DNA of 64,000 nt from Methylobacter sp. (GTDB lineage: Bacteria > Pseudomonadota > Gammaproteobacteria > Methylococcales > Methylomonadaceae): contig JAPLRU010000066.1 of the NCBI GenBank assembly GCA_026399025.1, positions 40,663-104,662 on the forward strand, in the 5' to 3' direction. The stretch's first letter is position 1. Every line of letters starts with the position of its first letter. Below are positions 24,838-34,092 of this stretch, piece after piece. The notes below the pieces were generated by a model. It was not told the origin of the DNA and did not search any database. It worked only from the letters and a program-made list of their open reading frames with translations. The position numbers and the translations under genes were made by a program.

Positions 24838-27800
24838 TTAATGGTGTAAATGCGCCGCCAGCCAGCGCTCGGCGACTTCTTCGGCGATGCCTTTGCGTTT
24901 GGCGTAATCTTGCAGTTGGTCTTTATCGATCTTGCCGACATTAAAATACTGCGATTCGGGATGGGAGAAATACCAGCCGCTTACCGCCGACGCCGGATAC
25001 ATCGCATAACTTTCGGTCAGCTCTATGCTGGTATGTTCGGTCACGTTGAGCAAGTCAAACAGCTTGCCTTTCTCGGTATGATCGGGACACGCCGGATAGC
25101 CGGGCGCGGGCCGTATGCCTTGATAGGCTTCGTTGATTAACTGCTCGGCCTCATGCGTTTCATTTTCGGCATAACCCCAATATTCTTTTCTGACCACTTG
25201 ATGCATATATTCAGCAAACGCTTCGGCCAACCTATCCGCCAGCGCTTTGAGCATAATTGCACTGTAATCGTCATTATCCTGTTCGAACTCTTGCAGTTTT
25301 TGTTCTATACCGATGCCGGTGGTGACCGCAAAAGCGCCGATATAATCGGCTTTGCCGCTGTCAACCGGGGCGATAAAGTCGGACAAGCAATAATTGGGCC
25401 TGCCCGGCGCTTTGACGTTTTGCTGACGCAAATGATGCAACGTTTCTTTTTTCGCGCTGCGAGTGTCGTCCGTGTATACCACAACATCGTCGCCATCGCT
25501 GTTGGCCGGAAAGAAGCCGATCACGGCACGAGCGGTCAGCCATTTTTCATTGATGACTTTTTTCAGCATCTCTTGCGCTTCTTCAAACAATTTTCTGGCT
25601 TCGGCGCCGATGACTTTATCATCGAGTATTTTGGGATAGCTGCCGGCCATTTCCCAAGTTTGGAAAAACGGCGACCAATCGATATACCAGACCAGCGTAT
25701 CCAACGGAAAATGATCGACGACCTTGATACCCAGGAACCCCGGTTTAACCGGTTGATAGTTACCCCAGTTGAATTTATTGCGCCGGGCTTCTTCTATCGT
25801 GTGCTGCTTGGTTTTGGCTTCTCGGCCTTTGTGCCGTTCCCGGACTTCTTCGTATTCTTTGCCGACGCTTTTTACGAAGTCGTCTTTTAGCTCGGCGCTG
25901 AGCAAGTTGCTGGCGACGCCGACGCCGCGCGAGGCGTCGGTCACGTAAACAACCGGGCCGTCATAATTCGGGGCGATTTTGACCGCGGTATGCGCACGCG
26001 AAGTGGTTGCGCCGCCTATCATCAACGGCATAGTAAAACCTTGGCGCTGCATTTCTTTGGCAACATGCACCATTTCATCCAGCGACGGCGTAATCAGGCC
26101 GCTTAAGCCGATAATATCGACATTTTCCAAACGCGCGGTTTGCAATATTTTTTCGGCGGGCACCATCACGCCCAGATCAATCACGTCGTAGTTATTACAT
26201 TGCAAAACCACGGCGACGATATTCTTGCCGATGTCATGCACATCGCCTTTGACCGTCGCCATCAGGATTTTGCCGTTGGTTTGCCGCTCGCCGGCGGCTT
26301 TATCGGCTTCCATATACGGCATCAGATAAGCCACGGCTTTTTTCATGACTCGCGCCGATTTGACCACTTGCGGCAGGAACATTTTGCCCGCACCGAACAG
26401 GTCGCCGACCACGTTCATGCCATCCATTAACGGACCTTCGATAACATGCAAAGGCCGTTCGGCTTCGAGTCTTGCCTGTTCGGTATCTTCGTCGATGTAA
26501 TCGGTGATGCCTTTTACCAGCGCATGTTCCAGACGCTTGCTGACCGGCCAGCTGCGCCATTCCAAATCTTGTTCTTTTGACGAGCTGCTGCCGTCGCCGC
26601 GATATTTTTCGGCAATTTCCAACAATTTATCAGTGCCGCTGCCGTCATGCGTATTTAATATGACTTCTTCAACCGCATCGCGCAGGTCTCTGGGAATGTC
26701 TTCATAGATCGCCAATTGCCCGGCGTTAACGATGCCCATATCCATACCGGCCTGTATCGCATGGTATAAAAATACCGCATGAATCGCTTCCCGCACCGGG
26801 TTGTTGCCCCGAAACGAAAACGACACGTTGGACACGCCCCCGGAAATCAGCGCGTAAGGCAAGGTTCGCTTGATCTCGGCGGTGGCTTCGATGAAATCCA
26901 GGCCGTAATTGTTGTGCTCGTCGATGCCGGTGGCGACGGCGAATATATTGGGGTCGAAAATAATATCTTCGGGCGGGAAGCCGATTTGTTCGGTCAGGAT
27001 TTTGTAAGCCCGTTGGCATATTTCGATTTTCCGGGTTTTGGTATCGGCCTGCCCTGCTTCATCAAAAGCCATCACGATAACCGCCGCACCATAGCGGCGT
27101 ACCAATTTGGCGTGTTCGATAAACGCCGCTTCGCCTTCTTTCAGCGAAATGGAATTGACTACGCCTTTGCCCTGAATGCATTTGAGCCCGGCTTCCAGAA
27201 TATCCCATTTGGATGAATCGAGCATGATCGGCACTTTGGCTATGTCCGGTTCGGATGCTATCAGCATCAAAAAACGCACCATCGCTTCTTTGGAATCGAG
27301 CATGCCTTCGTCCATGTTGATGTCGATGATTTGCGCGCCGTTTTCGACTTGCTGCTTGGCGACATCCAGCGCGGTTTCAAAATCGCCTTCGACAACCAGC
27401 CGCTTGAATACCGCCGAACCGGTCACGTTGGTGCGTTCGCCGATATTGACGAACAACGAATCCGGGCCGATATTCATCGGCTCAAGTCCTGATAAGCGGC
27501 ACTGTTTGGGGATTTCGGGGATTTTTCTGGGGGGGTGTTTTTGTACCGCCTCGACTATCGCTTTGATATTCGCAGGCGAGGTTCCGCAACAGCCGCCGAT
27601 AATATTCAAGTAGCCGTTCTTCGCCCAATCGGCCAACTCTGCGGCCATCGCTTCGGGCGTTTCGTCGTATTCACCGAACTCGTTAGGCAAGCCTGCATTG
27701 GGATGCGCGGAAATGTAGGTGTCAGCAATGCCCGATAATTCATCAATATGTTGACGCAATTCGGTTGCGCCCAACGCGCAGTTAAAGCCGAAAGAAATCG

Positions 27801-28515
27801 GCTCAACATGTTTCAGTGAATTCCAAAAAGCGGCAACGGTTTGTCCGGACAGCGTTCTGCCGGAAGCGTCGGTAATGGTGCCGGAGATCATCACCGGCAG
27901 TTTATAGCCGATTTGTTCAAAATATTGCTCGACCGCAAAAATGGCGGCCTTGGCATTCAGGGTATCGAACACGGTTTCGATCAGGATAATATCCGCGCCG
28001 CCGTCTATCAGGCCTTTGGTTGCTTCGGTGTAGGCGATAACCAAGTCGTCAAAGAAAATATTGCGAAACCCCGGATCGTTGACATCGGGCGACATAGACG
28101 CGGTGCGGTTGGTAGGGCCTAATACACCAGCAACAAAACGCGGTTTCTCAGGTGTTTTTTGTGTGTATTCATCAGCCGCCTGCCTTGCCACACGCGCCCC
28201 GGCAACATTGATTTCATAGGCCAGCGCTTCCATTTTGTAATCGGCCATCGCGATACTGGTTGCATTGAACGTATTGGTTTCAACAATGTCGGAACCGACT
28301 TCAAAATAAGCGCTATGAATCGCTTTGATAATGTCAGGCTGGGTCAACGACAAAAGGTCGTTATTGCCTTTAAGGTCGACTTCCCACTGGGCAAAACGTT
28401 CGCCGCGATAATCTTTTTCTTCCAGCTTGTAGCTTTGGATCATTGTCCCCATCGCGCCGTCGAGAAATAAAATACGTTGGGAAAGTTGCTGCTTTAATAA
28501 TTCTGTTTTGCTCAT
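24838..28515 (-). CDS. metH: Cobalamin-dependent methionine synthase MetH
   Basis: 1,225 aa, full length. The homocysteine-binding domain (about 1-325) has the zinc ligands Cys246 (FNCALG), Cys309 and Cys310 (GGCCGTSP). The pterin-binding domain follows, beginning around [12 protein letters not shown]. The B12 domain contains [10 protein letters not shown] (cobalamin-ligand His) and [13 protein letters not shown]. The C-terminal reactivation domain has [15 protein letters not shown]. It transfers the methyl group of methyl-H4folate to homocysteine. A glutaredoxin-like gene follows directly. No cobalamin riboswitch is seen in the short upstream gap. Confidence 0.97.
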   Translation of the reverse strand: MSKTELLKQQLSQRILFLDGAMGTMIQSYKLEEKDYRGERFAQWEVDLKGNNDLLSLTQPDIIKAIHSAYFEVGSDIVETNTFNATSIAMADYKMEALAYEINVAGARVARQAADEYTQKTPEKPRFVAGVLGPTNRTASMSPDVNDPGFRNIFFDDLVIAYTEATKGLIDGGADIILIETVFDTLNAKAAIFAVEQYFEQIGYKLPVMISGTITDASGRTLSGQTVAAFWNSLKHVEPISFGFNCALGATELRQHIDELSGIADTYISAHPNAGLPNEFGEYDETPEAMAAELADWAKNGYLNIIGGCCGTSPANIKAIVEAVQKHPPRKIPEIPKQCRLSGLEPMNIGPDSLFVNIGERTNVTGSAVFKRLVVEGDFETALDVAKQQVENGAQIIDINMDEGMLDSKEAMVRFLMLIASEPDIAKVPIMLDSSKWDILEAGLKCIQGKGVVNSISLKEGEAAFIEHAKLVRRYGAAVIVMAFDEAGQADTKTRKIEICQRAYKILTEQIGFPPEDIIFDPNIFAVATGIDEHNNYGLDFIEATAEIKRTLPYALISGGVSNVSFSFRGNNPVREAIHAVFLYHAIQAGMDMGIVNAGQLAIYEDIPRDLRDAVEEVILNTHDGSGTDKLLEIAEKYRGDGSSSSKEQDLEWRSWPVSKRLEHALVKGITDYIDEDTEQARLEAERPLHVIEGPLMDGMNVVGDLFGAGKMFLPQVVKSARVMKKAVAYLMPYMEADKAAGERQTNGKILMATVKGDVHDIGKNIVAVVLQCNNYDVIDLGVMVPAEKILQTARLENVDIIGLSGLITPSLDEMVHVAKEMQRQGFTMPLMIGGATTSRAHTAVKIAPNYDGPVVYVTDASRGVGVASNLLSAELKDDFVKSVGKEYEEVRERHKGREAKTKQHTIEEARRNKFNWGNYQPVKPGFLGIKVVDHFPLDTLVWYIDWSPFFQTWEMAGSYPKILDDKVIGAEARKLFEEAQEMLKKVINEKWLTARAVIGFFPANSDGDDVVVYTDDTRSAKKETLHHLRQQNVKAPGRPNYCLSDFIAPVDSGKADYIGAFAVTTGIGIEQKLQEFEQDNDDYSAIMLKALADRLAEAFAEYMHQVVRKEYWGYAENETHEAEQLINEAYQGIRPAPGYPACPDHTEKGKLFDLLNVTEHTSIELTESYAMYPASAVSGWYFSHPESQYFNVGKIDKDQLQDYAKRKGIAEEVAERWLAAHLHH

Positions 28516-28602
28516 AGAACGGTCCGGGAGGTTGTTGAATTAATCATTGCTTAAAAGGATATCAAGCACTATTATTTTTCACTATTTTTGTCGGAGATGG
28601 GC

Positions 28603-28794
28603 ATGTCAAAACCAACGATTACTCAAGTCATAAAAAGCGTTCTAGCTGCCGCCATTGGCGTACAAAGCAACGATAACAGGCAAAAGGATTTTACCCACGG
28701 ATCGCTTTCAACCTATGTTATTGCAGGGTTGATTTTTACGGTGCTGTTCGTTTCCGGTCTGATTTTTTTGGTATCTGCTGTTTTAGGTAAATAG
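28603..28794 (+). CDS. DUF2970 membrane protein
   Basis: 63 aa from the ATG at 28603, chosen because GGAG lies 6 bases upstream. It matches the DUF2970 pattern: VIKSVLAAAIGVQSNDNRQKDF, then one strong transmembrane segment (YVIAGLIFTVLFVSGLIFLV). These small inner-membrane proteins are widespread in proteobacteria and have no assigned function. A strong bidirectional terminator follows. Confidence 0.85.
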   Translation: MSKPTITQVIKSVLAAAIGVQSNDNRQKDFTHGSLSTYVIAGLIFTVLFVSGLIFLVSAVLGK

Positions 28795-28823
28795 CAGCGG
28801 AGCTTTCACAAAAGTACAGCCAT

Positions 28824-28855
28824 AAAAAAAGCCCAAGCATCGCTTGGGCTTTTTG
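28824..28855. terminator. Bidirectional intrinsic terminator
   Basis: GCCCAAGC (28831-28838) pairs with GCTTGGGC (28842-28849) around a 3-base loop, with A7 before and T5 after. It serves the DUF2970 gene (+) and the convergent minus-strand gene ending at 28875. Confidence 0.9.
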
Positions 28856-28874
28856 TTATAACCAACTGTCCAGC

Positions 28875-29306
28875 TTAGTTGTCGGACGAGGTTTTAAAAC
28901 TTTGTTTGATGCTTTGAAACATTTCTTTAAGACCGCCGAATAAATTACCTACGGTAATCGCTTCGTGAGTAATAAATTTTATCCGAATCAGTGCTGCCGT
29001 TAAAAAGCCGACAATCGACGGCATTAATTCCAAATACACTGAAAGCAGAACACCGCCGAAGCCCTGAAAACCGCCTTCATTTTTTCTATCGCCAACGCTG
29101 GTTAAATCGCGTTCGTAGTCGCTGCCGCCTTCGCCGCCTCGTATTGCTTCCAAAATATAAAGGTTGATATCGATAAACGCGACTTGCACGGCAAAAAAAG
29201 CAACCGCGCCAATCGCTACCCACATTATTACATTAGTTGTTTTCGCTCTCATAGCGGACTGGTAAATCCAGAGCGCTACAAAAATCATTACAATGCCACC
29301 TATCAT
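28875..29306 (-). CDS. Hypothetical membrane protein
   Basis: 143 aa with an AAGGA Shine-Dalgarno 9 bases before the ATG. Hydrophobic segments lie at about 1-15, 24-45 and 80-105 (GGVLLSVYLELMPSIVGFLTAALI); between the second and third is a polar Gly/Glu-rich loop (RGGEGGSDYERD). The C-terminus is helical and basic. No family is recognised. It follows the 127-aa secreted protein gene by 19 bases, so the two probably form an operon. Confidence 0.65.
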   Translation of the reverse strand: MIGGIVMIFVALWIYQSAMRAKTTNVIMWVAIGAVAFFAVQVAFIDINLYILEAIRGGEGGSDYERDLTSVGDRKNEGGFQGFGGVLLSVYLELMPSIVGFLTAALIRIKFITHEAITVGNLFGGLKEMFQSIKQSFKTSSDN

Positions 29307-29325
29307 AGCTATATCCTTTTTAAAA

Positions 29326-29709
29326 TTATTTTTTTGTTAGAAAGAAGAAATATGTGCACTTTAAAACCATCTCTGAACCCTCTTTTTCAACCACTTTGCA
29401 GGATTCGTATTTTTCTCGCCCGGGAGCGGACTGTTTTTTGATTTCTCCATTTTCGATCGAATATTTTAACGCAATCTTCAACGCACTGATGCGTCCCGCG
29501 ACATCCGATGCCGTTGAAATAAGGGTTCCATCTTCCTTAAATTCCCACTCCTGAGTTACTGCTTTTTTGGGACTTGTTAACGAAACCGCCTCGTCATGAA
29601 GATTCCACTTCCCTAAAATTTCAGTATTATCTTTTAGTTGAACGTCAGCATTTGCCGATAACGTAAAGAAAATTGCGACCAGTGGTAATATTTTAACGCA
29701 TTTATTCAT
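29326..29709 (-). CDS. Hypothetical secreted lipocalin-like protein
   Basis: 127 aa with a clear signal peptide (residues 1-21, cleavage after ANA) and AAGGAA before the ATG. The mature part is beta-rich with a lipocalin/DUF-type start ILGKWNLHDE and a strand WEFKEDGTLIS, and carries two cysteines near the C-terminus (SCKVVEKE, LKCTYFF) that could form a disulfide. Function is not recognised; it probably acts in the periplasm with the membrane protein encoded downstream. Confidence 0.65.
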   Translation of the reverse strand: MNKCVKILPLVAIFFTLSANADVQLKDNTEILGKWNLHDEAVSLTSPKKAVTQEWEFKEDGTLISTASDVAGRISALKIALKYSIENGEIKKQSAPGREKYESCKVVEKEGSEMVLKCTYFFFLTKK

Positions 29710-29839
29710 TATAATTCCTTATCTTAAAATGTATCAGCACTCAAAAAACAGATTTTAAACTATACCACATCGGCTATCGAGCACTAAATTTCTACGAAGA
29801 ACAATAAATAAAACCGCATAACAAGCATAACAATAAGCC

Positions 29840-29867
29840 TTGACTTTAACTTTCCCTAAAGTATTAT
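29840..29867 (+). promoter_or_regulatory. Promoter of the 43-aa membrane protein gene
   Basis: TTGACT (29840-29845), 16-base spacer, TATTAT (29862-29867), about 65 bases before the ATG at 29933. Confidence 0.6.
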
Positions 29868-29932
29868 GCTCATTCCGTTTGCTATGTACTTAGCATTATT
29901 TCTAAAATACAAAATTATAGGTAGGACATCCC

Positions 29933-30064
29933 ATGGGAGCGATCTTAGATATCACCGAAATGTTAAAAGAACCAGCTGGTATGGTTGGCGCGGTTGTAGT
30001 TATAGCCGCAGGCTACTTCCTCGTAAAGTGGGTATTCGCCGAGCACCCAGACGACGAAAAATAA
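29933..30064 (+). CDS. 43-aa single-span membrane protein
   Basis: ATG 29933 follows TAGGA at a 7-base spacing. The product starts MGAILDITEMLKEPAG, has one hydrophobic helix (MVGAVVVIAAGYFLVKWVF) and ends in an acidic tail EHPDDEK. Its own promoter and a terminator-like hairpin bracket it, so it looks like a real monocistronic small gene. The form recalls small accessory subunits of respiratory or membrane complexes such as CydX or CcoQ, but no homology can be claimed. Confidence 0.65.
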   Translation: MGAILDITEMLKEPAGMVGAVVVIAAGYFLVKWVFAEHPDDEK

Positions 30065-30090
30065 GTCGTCAACCGATTTAATCTTAACTT

Positions 30091-30136
30091 AGGCTGCACA
30101 TTTCAATTCTTTATGAATTGAGTGCGGCCTTTGTTT
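30091..30136 (+). terminator. Terminator after the 43-aa gene
   Basis: A long imperfect stem starting AGGCTGCACATTTCAATTC closes with GAATTGAGTGCGGCCT and is followed by TTGTTTT. Confidence 0.7.
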
Positions 30137-30213
30137 TATCTGTATCTTTCACAGCATAAACCCTACATTTCTTATATAATTTATACATCCTCTCGATTTT
30201 TTCTAATCATGAA

Positions 30214-32106
30214 ATGTATAAACTTATCTCCGCTAAAATCTTAGAACTTCTTGCCAAGCAAGCGCCTGCCACAGGGATTGGCCTATTCCGAATTTTTTAC
30301 GGCCTGATCACGCTACAGGAAGTCATTTTTCTTCTGTATTTCAATCATTTAATTTTCGATCCTATTCCCTATAGTGATGTCGAATTCCCGATGATCCCTT
30401 TTTTCTTGTGCCTTTGGGGCGTGATTGCCGCTTTTATCGTGGTCGGCTATCGCTATCAATTTGCCGTAATCTGCAATTATATTATTTGGATTGTTTTTGT
30501 TAATTTCACTCCGATGCAACGGGACTTTGACGGTGGTTTTGACTTATTCATGATCGGAGCGGGATTTTTTCTGCTTTTCATGCCTGGGGATAAAGCATTT
30601 TCAATAGACAGCCTTCGACGTAAATTAAGCACTCCATTTACTCACTATAGCGCTTACCCGAAACCAAGTGTTTCAGCGCTGGCTTACACCTTGCCGGTTG
30701 CCATTTGCCTCGGCTTTTTGTACTTTGACTCAGCCATCCACAAAATGTTTGCCGAACACTGGCGTAACGGTCTCGGGACTTGGTTGCCCGCAACGCAACC
30801 TTATTATGTGTCGGCCATCGACATGTCGTATTTGCTGAACAATAAGCTGCTGCAAAATATTCTTGGTTACACCATCTTAATTTTCCAGTTTACCTTTATC
30901 TTCTTTTTTACCCGACGTCGGTTACGTTCGATCTATTTACTGGTCGGCCTTGGCCTTCATCTCGGCATCACCTTATCTTTCAATATTTATCCTTTTGGCT
31001 TAGGCATGCTCAGCTTTTATAGCTTGTTGGTTCCCTTTAAGTGGTGGCGATGTATCGGACGGTTGGTTACGGCAAAGCAGCCTTCTCTTACCGTATTCTA
31101 TGACCAACTGTGCCCTTTATGTAACCGCACCGTTCTAATCCTAAATCATTTCGACATATTCGGCTGTATAGATTTTAAGAGCGCTCAGGAATATGCCGCA
31201 CACTACCCGGCGCTTGCCTCCGTCAGCGATGAAACTCTGCTGACCGACTTATATGCGCTGGATAGCGCCGGTTGCATCTATTCGGGTGTCGATACCTATG
31301 CCCAAATTTTCATGAAAATGCGTTACTTATTCCCGCTCGGCATTGTTTTAAATCTTCCGGGAATCCATCATTTTGCCTTAAAAAAATACCGCTCTATTGC
31401 CGATACGCGCGCTCGCGTTCCCTGCACTTCAACTTGCCTTCTGTCGCAAGCCTTGCCGGATACCACGCTCTACCATCGTTTCTTTGAAGAGCTTGTCGCG
31501 CAAAAACCCAATGCATTTGCCAGAAAGCTCGCAAAAATAGTGATTGCGCTGCTCGTTTTGCAACTCAACAGCTCCATCCATTACGGGCTTATTTACAGGC
31601 TAAATGCGGACAACCCTCAAAGCCCTCTCTCGCAAGCCAGTAACGCCGCTCTAATGATCTCACAGACCTTTTTAGGTATTACTCCTCATGCACTTTACCT
31701 GCACGACCATTTTGCAGGCTACGATCATATTTTAGCGATTACCTATACCGATCAAAACGGCGTTGAACAATGGCTACCTTTTGTTAATGAACAAGGACGG
31801 CTTCTTGCGCCGAATTGGGGCAGGGTGCATTCTATGTGGGCCAACATTGCGGTAACACCCAACATTGATAACACACGGCTGCATAAACTGCTGATGAAAG
31901 TAACTGCTTTCTGGGGGCAAAAAATCGGTTTAAATCTGGATAATGCCGTTTTCACGATTAAGCTTAAAAGAATTAATGCGCCTTCCTATTGGGTGTATGA
32001 TCAATTGCACCTTAACTTCGCCTCTCCCTGGACTACTATCGGAACGGTAAAATGGCACCATCGGCAAATTGCTTTTGATTTACCCGATAACATCAATGAC
32101 CTGTAA
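30214..32106 (+). CDS. HTTM domain - DCC (DUF393) thiol-disulfide oxidoreductase fusion protein
   Basis: 630 aa. Residues 1-285 are an HTTM (vitamin K-dependent carboxylase-like) multi-pass membrane domain with the family segment FDSAIHKMFAEHWRNGLGTW (about 171-190). Residues about 292-405 are a DCC/DUF393 domain with VFYDQLCPLC (Cys300, Cys303) and the FKSAQEY strand. The C-terminal 200 residues have one membrane segment (about 445-460) and a soluble part with no recognised domain. The combination suggests a membrane protein that couples electron or disulfide transfer to its lumenal chemistry; that is inference. The start has no strong Shine-Dalgarno. It lies between two tiny membrane/lipoprotein genes. 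Confidence 0.82.
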   Translation: MYKLISAKILELLAKQAPATGIGLFRIFYGLITLQEVIFLLYFNHLIFDPIPYSDVEFPMIPFFLCLWGVIAAFIVVGYRYQFAVICNYIIWIVFVNFTPMQRDFDGGFDLFMIGAGFFLLFMPGDKAFSIDSLRRKLSTPFTHYSAYPKPSVSALAYTLPVAICLGFLYFDSAIHKMFAEHWRNGLGTWLPATQPYYVSAIDMSYLLNNKLLQNILGYTILIFQFTFIFFFTRRRLRSIYLLVGLGLHLGITLSFNIYPFGLGMLSFYSLLVPFKWWRCIGRLVTAKQPSLTVFYDQLCPLCNRTVLILNHFDIFGCIDFKSAQEYAAHYPALASVSDETLLTDLYALDSAGCIYSGVDTYAQIFMKMRYLFPLGIVLNLPGIHHFALKKYRSIADTRARVPCTSTCLLSQALPDTTLYHRFFEELVAQKPNAFARKLAKIVIALLVLQLNSSIHYGLIYRLNADNPQSPLSQASNAALMISQTFLGITPHALYLHDHFAGYDHILAITYTDQNGVEQWLPFVNEQGRLLAPNWGRVHSMWANIAVTPNIDNTRLHKLLMKVTAFWGQKIGLNLDNAVFTIKLKRINAPSYWVYDQLHLNFASPWTTIGTVKWHHRQIAFDLPDNINDL

Positions 32107-32135
32107 TTACCGAGACGATTATTCAACTTTTATTA

Positions 32136-32164
32136 TTGCATCGTCATTCCAGTCATGATATAAA
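32136..32164 (+). promoter_or_regulatory. Promoter of the 37-aa lipoprotein gene
   Basis: TTGCAT (32136-32141), 17-base spacer, TATAAA (32159-32164), giving a leader of about 60 nt. Confidence 0.6.
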
Positions 32165-32232
32165 ATGCATGTGCTTTAATTTAATGGCGCAACTTAATAA
32201 AAATAATTGAAACCCCTTTGGAGGATATTCTT

Positions 32233-32346
32233 ATGAATAAAATTTTATCTCTTATAGCTATGGCATTAATGATTGTTGGTTTATCTGGCTGCTTAGACGA
32301 TCCAGATAAAGCTGCACAAAAAGTTTCTAGTTCTATCCAACTGTAA
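32233..32346 (+). CDS. 37-aa lipoprotein
   Basis: A strong GGAGG (32220-32224) precedes the ATG by 8 bases. The product has a signal peptide (MNKILSLIAMALMIVG) ending in the lipobox LSGC, so Cys20 would be lipidated and the mature peptide would be only 18 residues (CLDDPDKAAQKVSSSIQL). It has its own promoter and a strong terminator. Size and form recall entericidin-like lipoproteins, but the mature sequence is different. The mature D-D after the cysteine could favour inner-membrane retention. Confidence 0.75.
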   Translation: MNKILSLIAMALMIVGLSGCLDDPDKAAQKVSSSIQL

Positions 32347-32366
32347 ATAGAACGCTTAGCGGTACC

Positions 32367-32395
32367 AAAAAACCCAGCTTCCGCTGGGTTTTTTG
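32367..32395. terminator. Bidirectional intrinsic terminator
   Basis: AACCCAGC (32371-32378) pairs with GCTGGGTT (32383-32390) with a 4-base loop; A6 before and T6 after. Confidence 0.92.
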
Positions 32396-32550
32396 TTTTC
32401 ATCGAATCTGTTTTTTAATTGCGACACACAAGCTACGAACAATCAGTTTCGCCTCTGAATCACAACATCAGTCGCCGCACAATCTGTTACTCGCCTTCCG
32501 TTAAAGCCACGTTTAAGCTCACCCTTCCCGCCCGCGTTATCAGACCTAAA

Positions 32551-34008
32551 TTATTTTCTCCAGAATTCCGGCACGAATAGAATGACAATGGAAAATATCT
32601 GCACCCGCCCCAACAGCATCGCAAAAGTACAAACACCGGTCTGAAAGTCGCTCAGAATAGCGTAATTGGTCGCAGGACCGACTTGGTTGAGCCCGGGCCC
32701 GGCATTGTTAAAACAAGCGATAATCGCCGAAAACGCGCTTATAAAATCCATGCCGCTTAACAACAGCATGAACACTAATATAACGATGCTGATAAAATAC
32801 AGAAAAATAAAGCCGGTCACAGAAGTAACGATTTTATTGCTAACCACGGTATCGCCGATTTTCATCGACCTGACCGCAAACGGATGAATAAACTTGAACA
32901 ATTCCAAGCGTGCCTGCTTCATCAGGATGATGGTACGAATCATACGAATACCGCCCCCGGTGGACCCTGAAGACGCCGAAATACAACTTAAAAACAACAT
33001 CCACATCGGCACGAAGATAGGCCACTGATTAAAGTCTTGACTAGCGAAGCCGCAATCGGTAGCAATAGTCACCAAATTAAACGTTGCGTGCCGTAACGAG
33101 GTCAAAAAGTCCGGATAAGTACCCGCATGCCAAAGTACTGCAGCCGTTGCTAAACAACTGCTTAATACCAAAACAAGAAAAGCCCTCGCCTCCCTGTCAT
33201 CAACATAAGGGCTGAATGAACCTTTGCGAAGAGCCACAAAATGGGTGGCGAAATTGATCGCCGCCAGCAATTGAAAAATAGTTAACACCATCTCAATGGA
33301 CAGCGAATTAAAAAAACCGACATTGGCGTCATGCGTGGAAAAACCACCTAAACTCATCGCGGCAAAAGCATGACAAATAGCGTCAAACCACCCCATACCC
33401 GCCAAACGTAAGGCGATAATGCAAGCCAAGGTGATACCTGCATAGACTAGCCACAACGCTTTCGCGGTTTGCGCTATCCGCGGCGGCAAGTCGGATTCCT
33501 TGACTGTTCCCGGCGATTCCGCGATATATAATTGCATGCCGCCGATACCCAGAATGGGTAAAATAGCAACCGCAAAAATAATAATACCCATGCCCGCTAT
33601 CCAGTTTAATTCATGCCGCCAAAGATTAATCGACATCGGCAACTGATCAAGACCGCTAAATATAGTGGCTCCCGTCGTAGTAAGACCGGAAACGGTTTCA
33701 AAATAAGCATCGATAAAACTCAGCCCCGGCAAATAAATCATTAACGGCAAAGCGCAAAACATCGGCGTTATAGACCAGGTAACCGCTACCATCAAAAAGC
33801 CTGTTTGCCGAGTCACTTTTTTCGGTATGCGTAATGTCGGAATAAACATCAAAGCGCCCAGCAGCAAGGTAATTGCAGAGCCGTGATAAAAAGCGGTGGT
33901 GGCGCCATCATCGGCTATAGCGGAAGTCAGCAGGCAAGTTGCCATCAACCCACTAAACCCTATGGTGACCAAACCGAAAATATTGATGATAGTAAAAATG
34001 ACATTCAT
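32551..34008 (-). CDS. trkH: Trk potassium uptake protein TrkH
   Basis: 485 aa integral membrane K+ channel subunit of the Trk/Ktr/HKT superfamily. P-loop segments are visible, e.g. FETVSGLTTTGATIFSGLD, HAFAAMSLGGFSTHDANVG, TDCGFASQDFNQWP and CFNNAGPGLNQVGPA, each with a filter glycine. The gating-loop region SASSGSTGGGIRMIRTI is conserved. The start was placed at ATG 34008 (MNVIFTIINIFG), as an earlier TTG would add nine residues without homology. It follows trkA by 84 bases in the same operon. Confidence 0.95.
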   Translation of the reverse strand: MNVIFTIINIFGLVTIGFSGLMATCLLTSAIADDGATTAFYHGSAITLLLGALMFIPTLRIPKKVTRQTGFLMVAVTWSITPMFCALPLMIYLPGLSFIDAYFETVSGLTTTGATIFSGLDQLPMSINLWRHELNWIAGMGIIIFAVAILPILGIGGMQLYIAESPGTVKESDLPPRIAQTAKALWLVYAGITLACIIALRLAGMGWFDAICHAFAAMSLGGFSTHDANVGFFNSLSIEMVLTIFQLLAAINFATHFVALRKGSFSPYVDDREARAFLVLVLSSCLATAAVLWHAGTYPDFLTSLRHATFNLVTIATDCGFASQDFNQWPIFVPMWMLFLSCISASSGSTGGGIRMIRTIILMKQARLELFKFIHPFAVRSMKIGDTVVSNKIVTSVTGFIFLYFISIVILVFMLLLSGMDFISAFSAIIACFNNAGPGLNQVGPATNYAILSDFQTGVCTFAMLLGRVQIFSIVILFVPEFWRK

Positions 34009-34092
34009 AGGATTAGATTCAAGACGGAAGCTCAAGGCGAAGTGCGAATGGCTAAGGTTGCGTGTTCAGTCCTTAGCCTTATACCCCCTTAA

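Noticed and set aside
25153..25890. 245-aa plus-strand ORF opposite metH
   Set aside because: Antisense to conserved metH sequence, no start signals.
28516..28602. Cobalamin riboswitch upstream of metH
   Set aside because: The gap is only about 87 bases and no B12-box-like sequence was seen.
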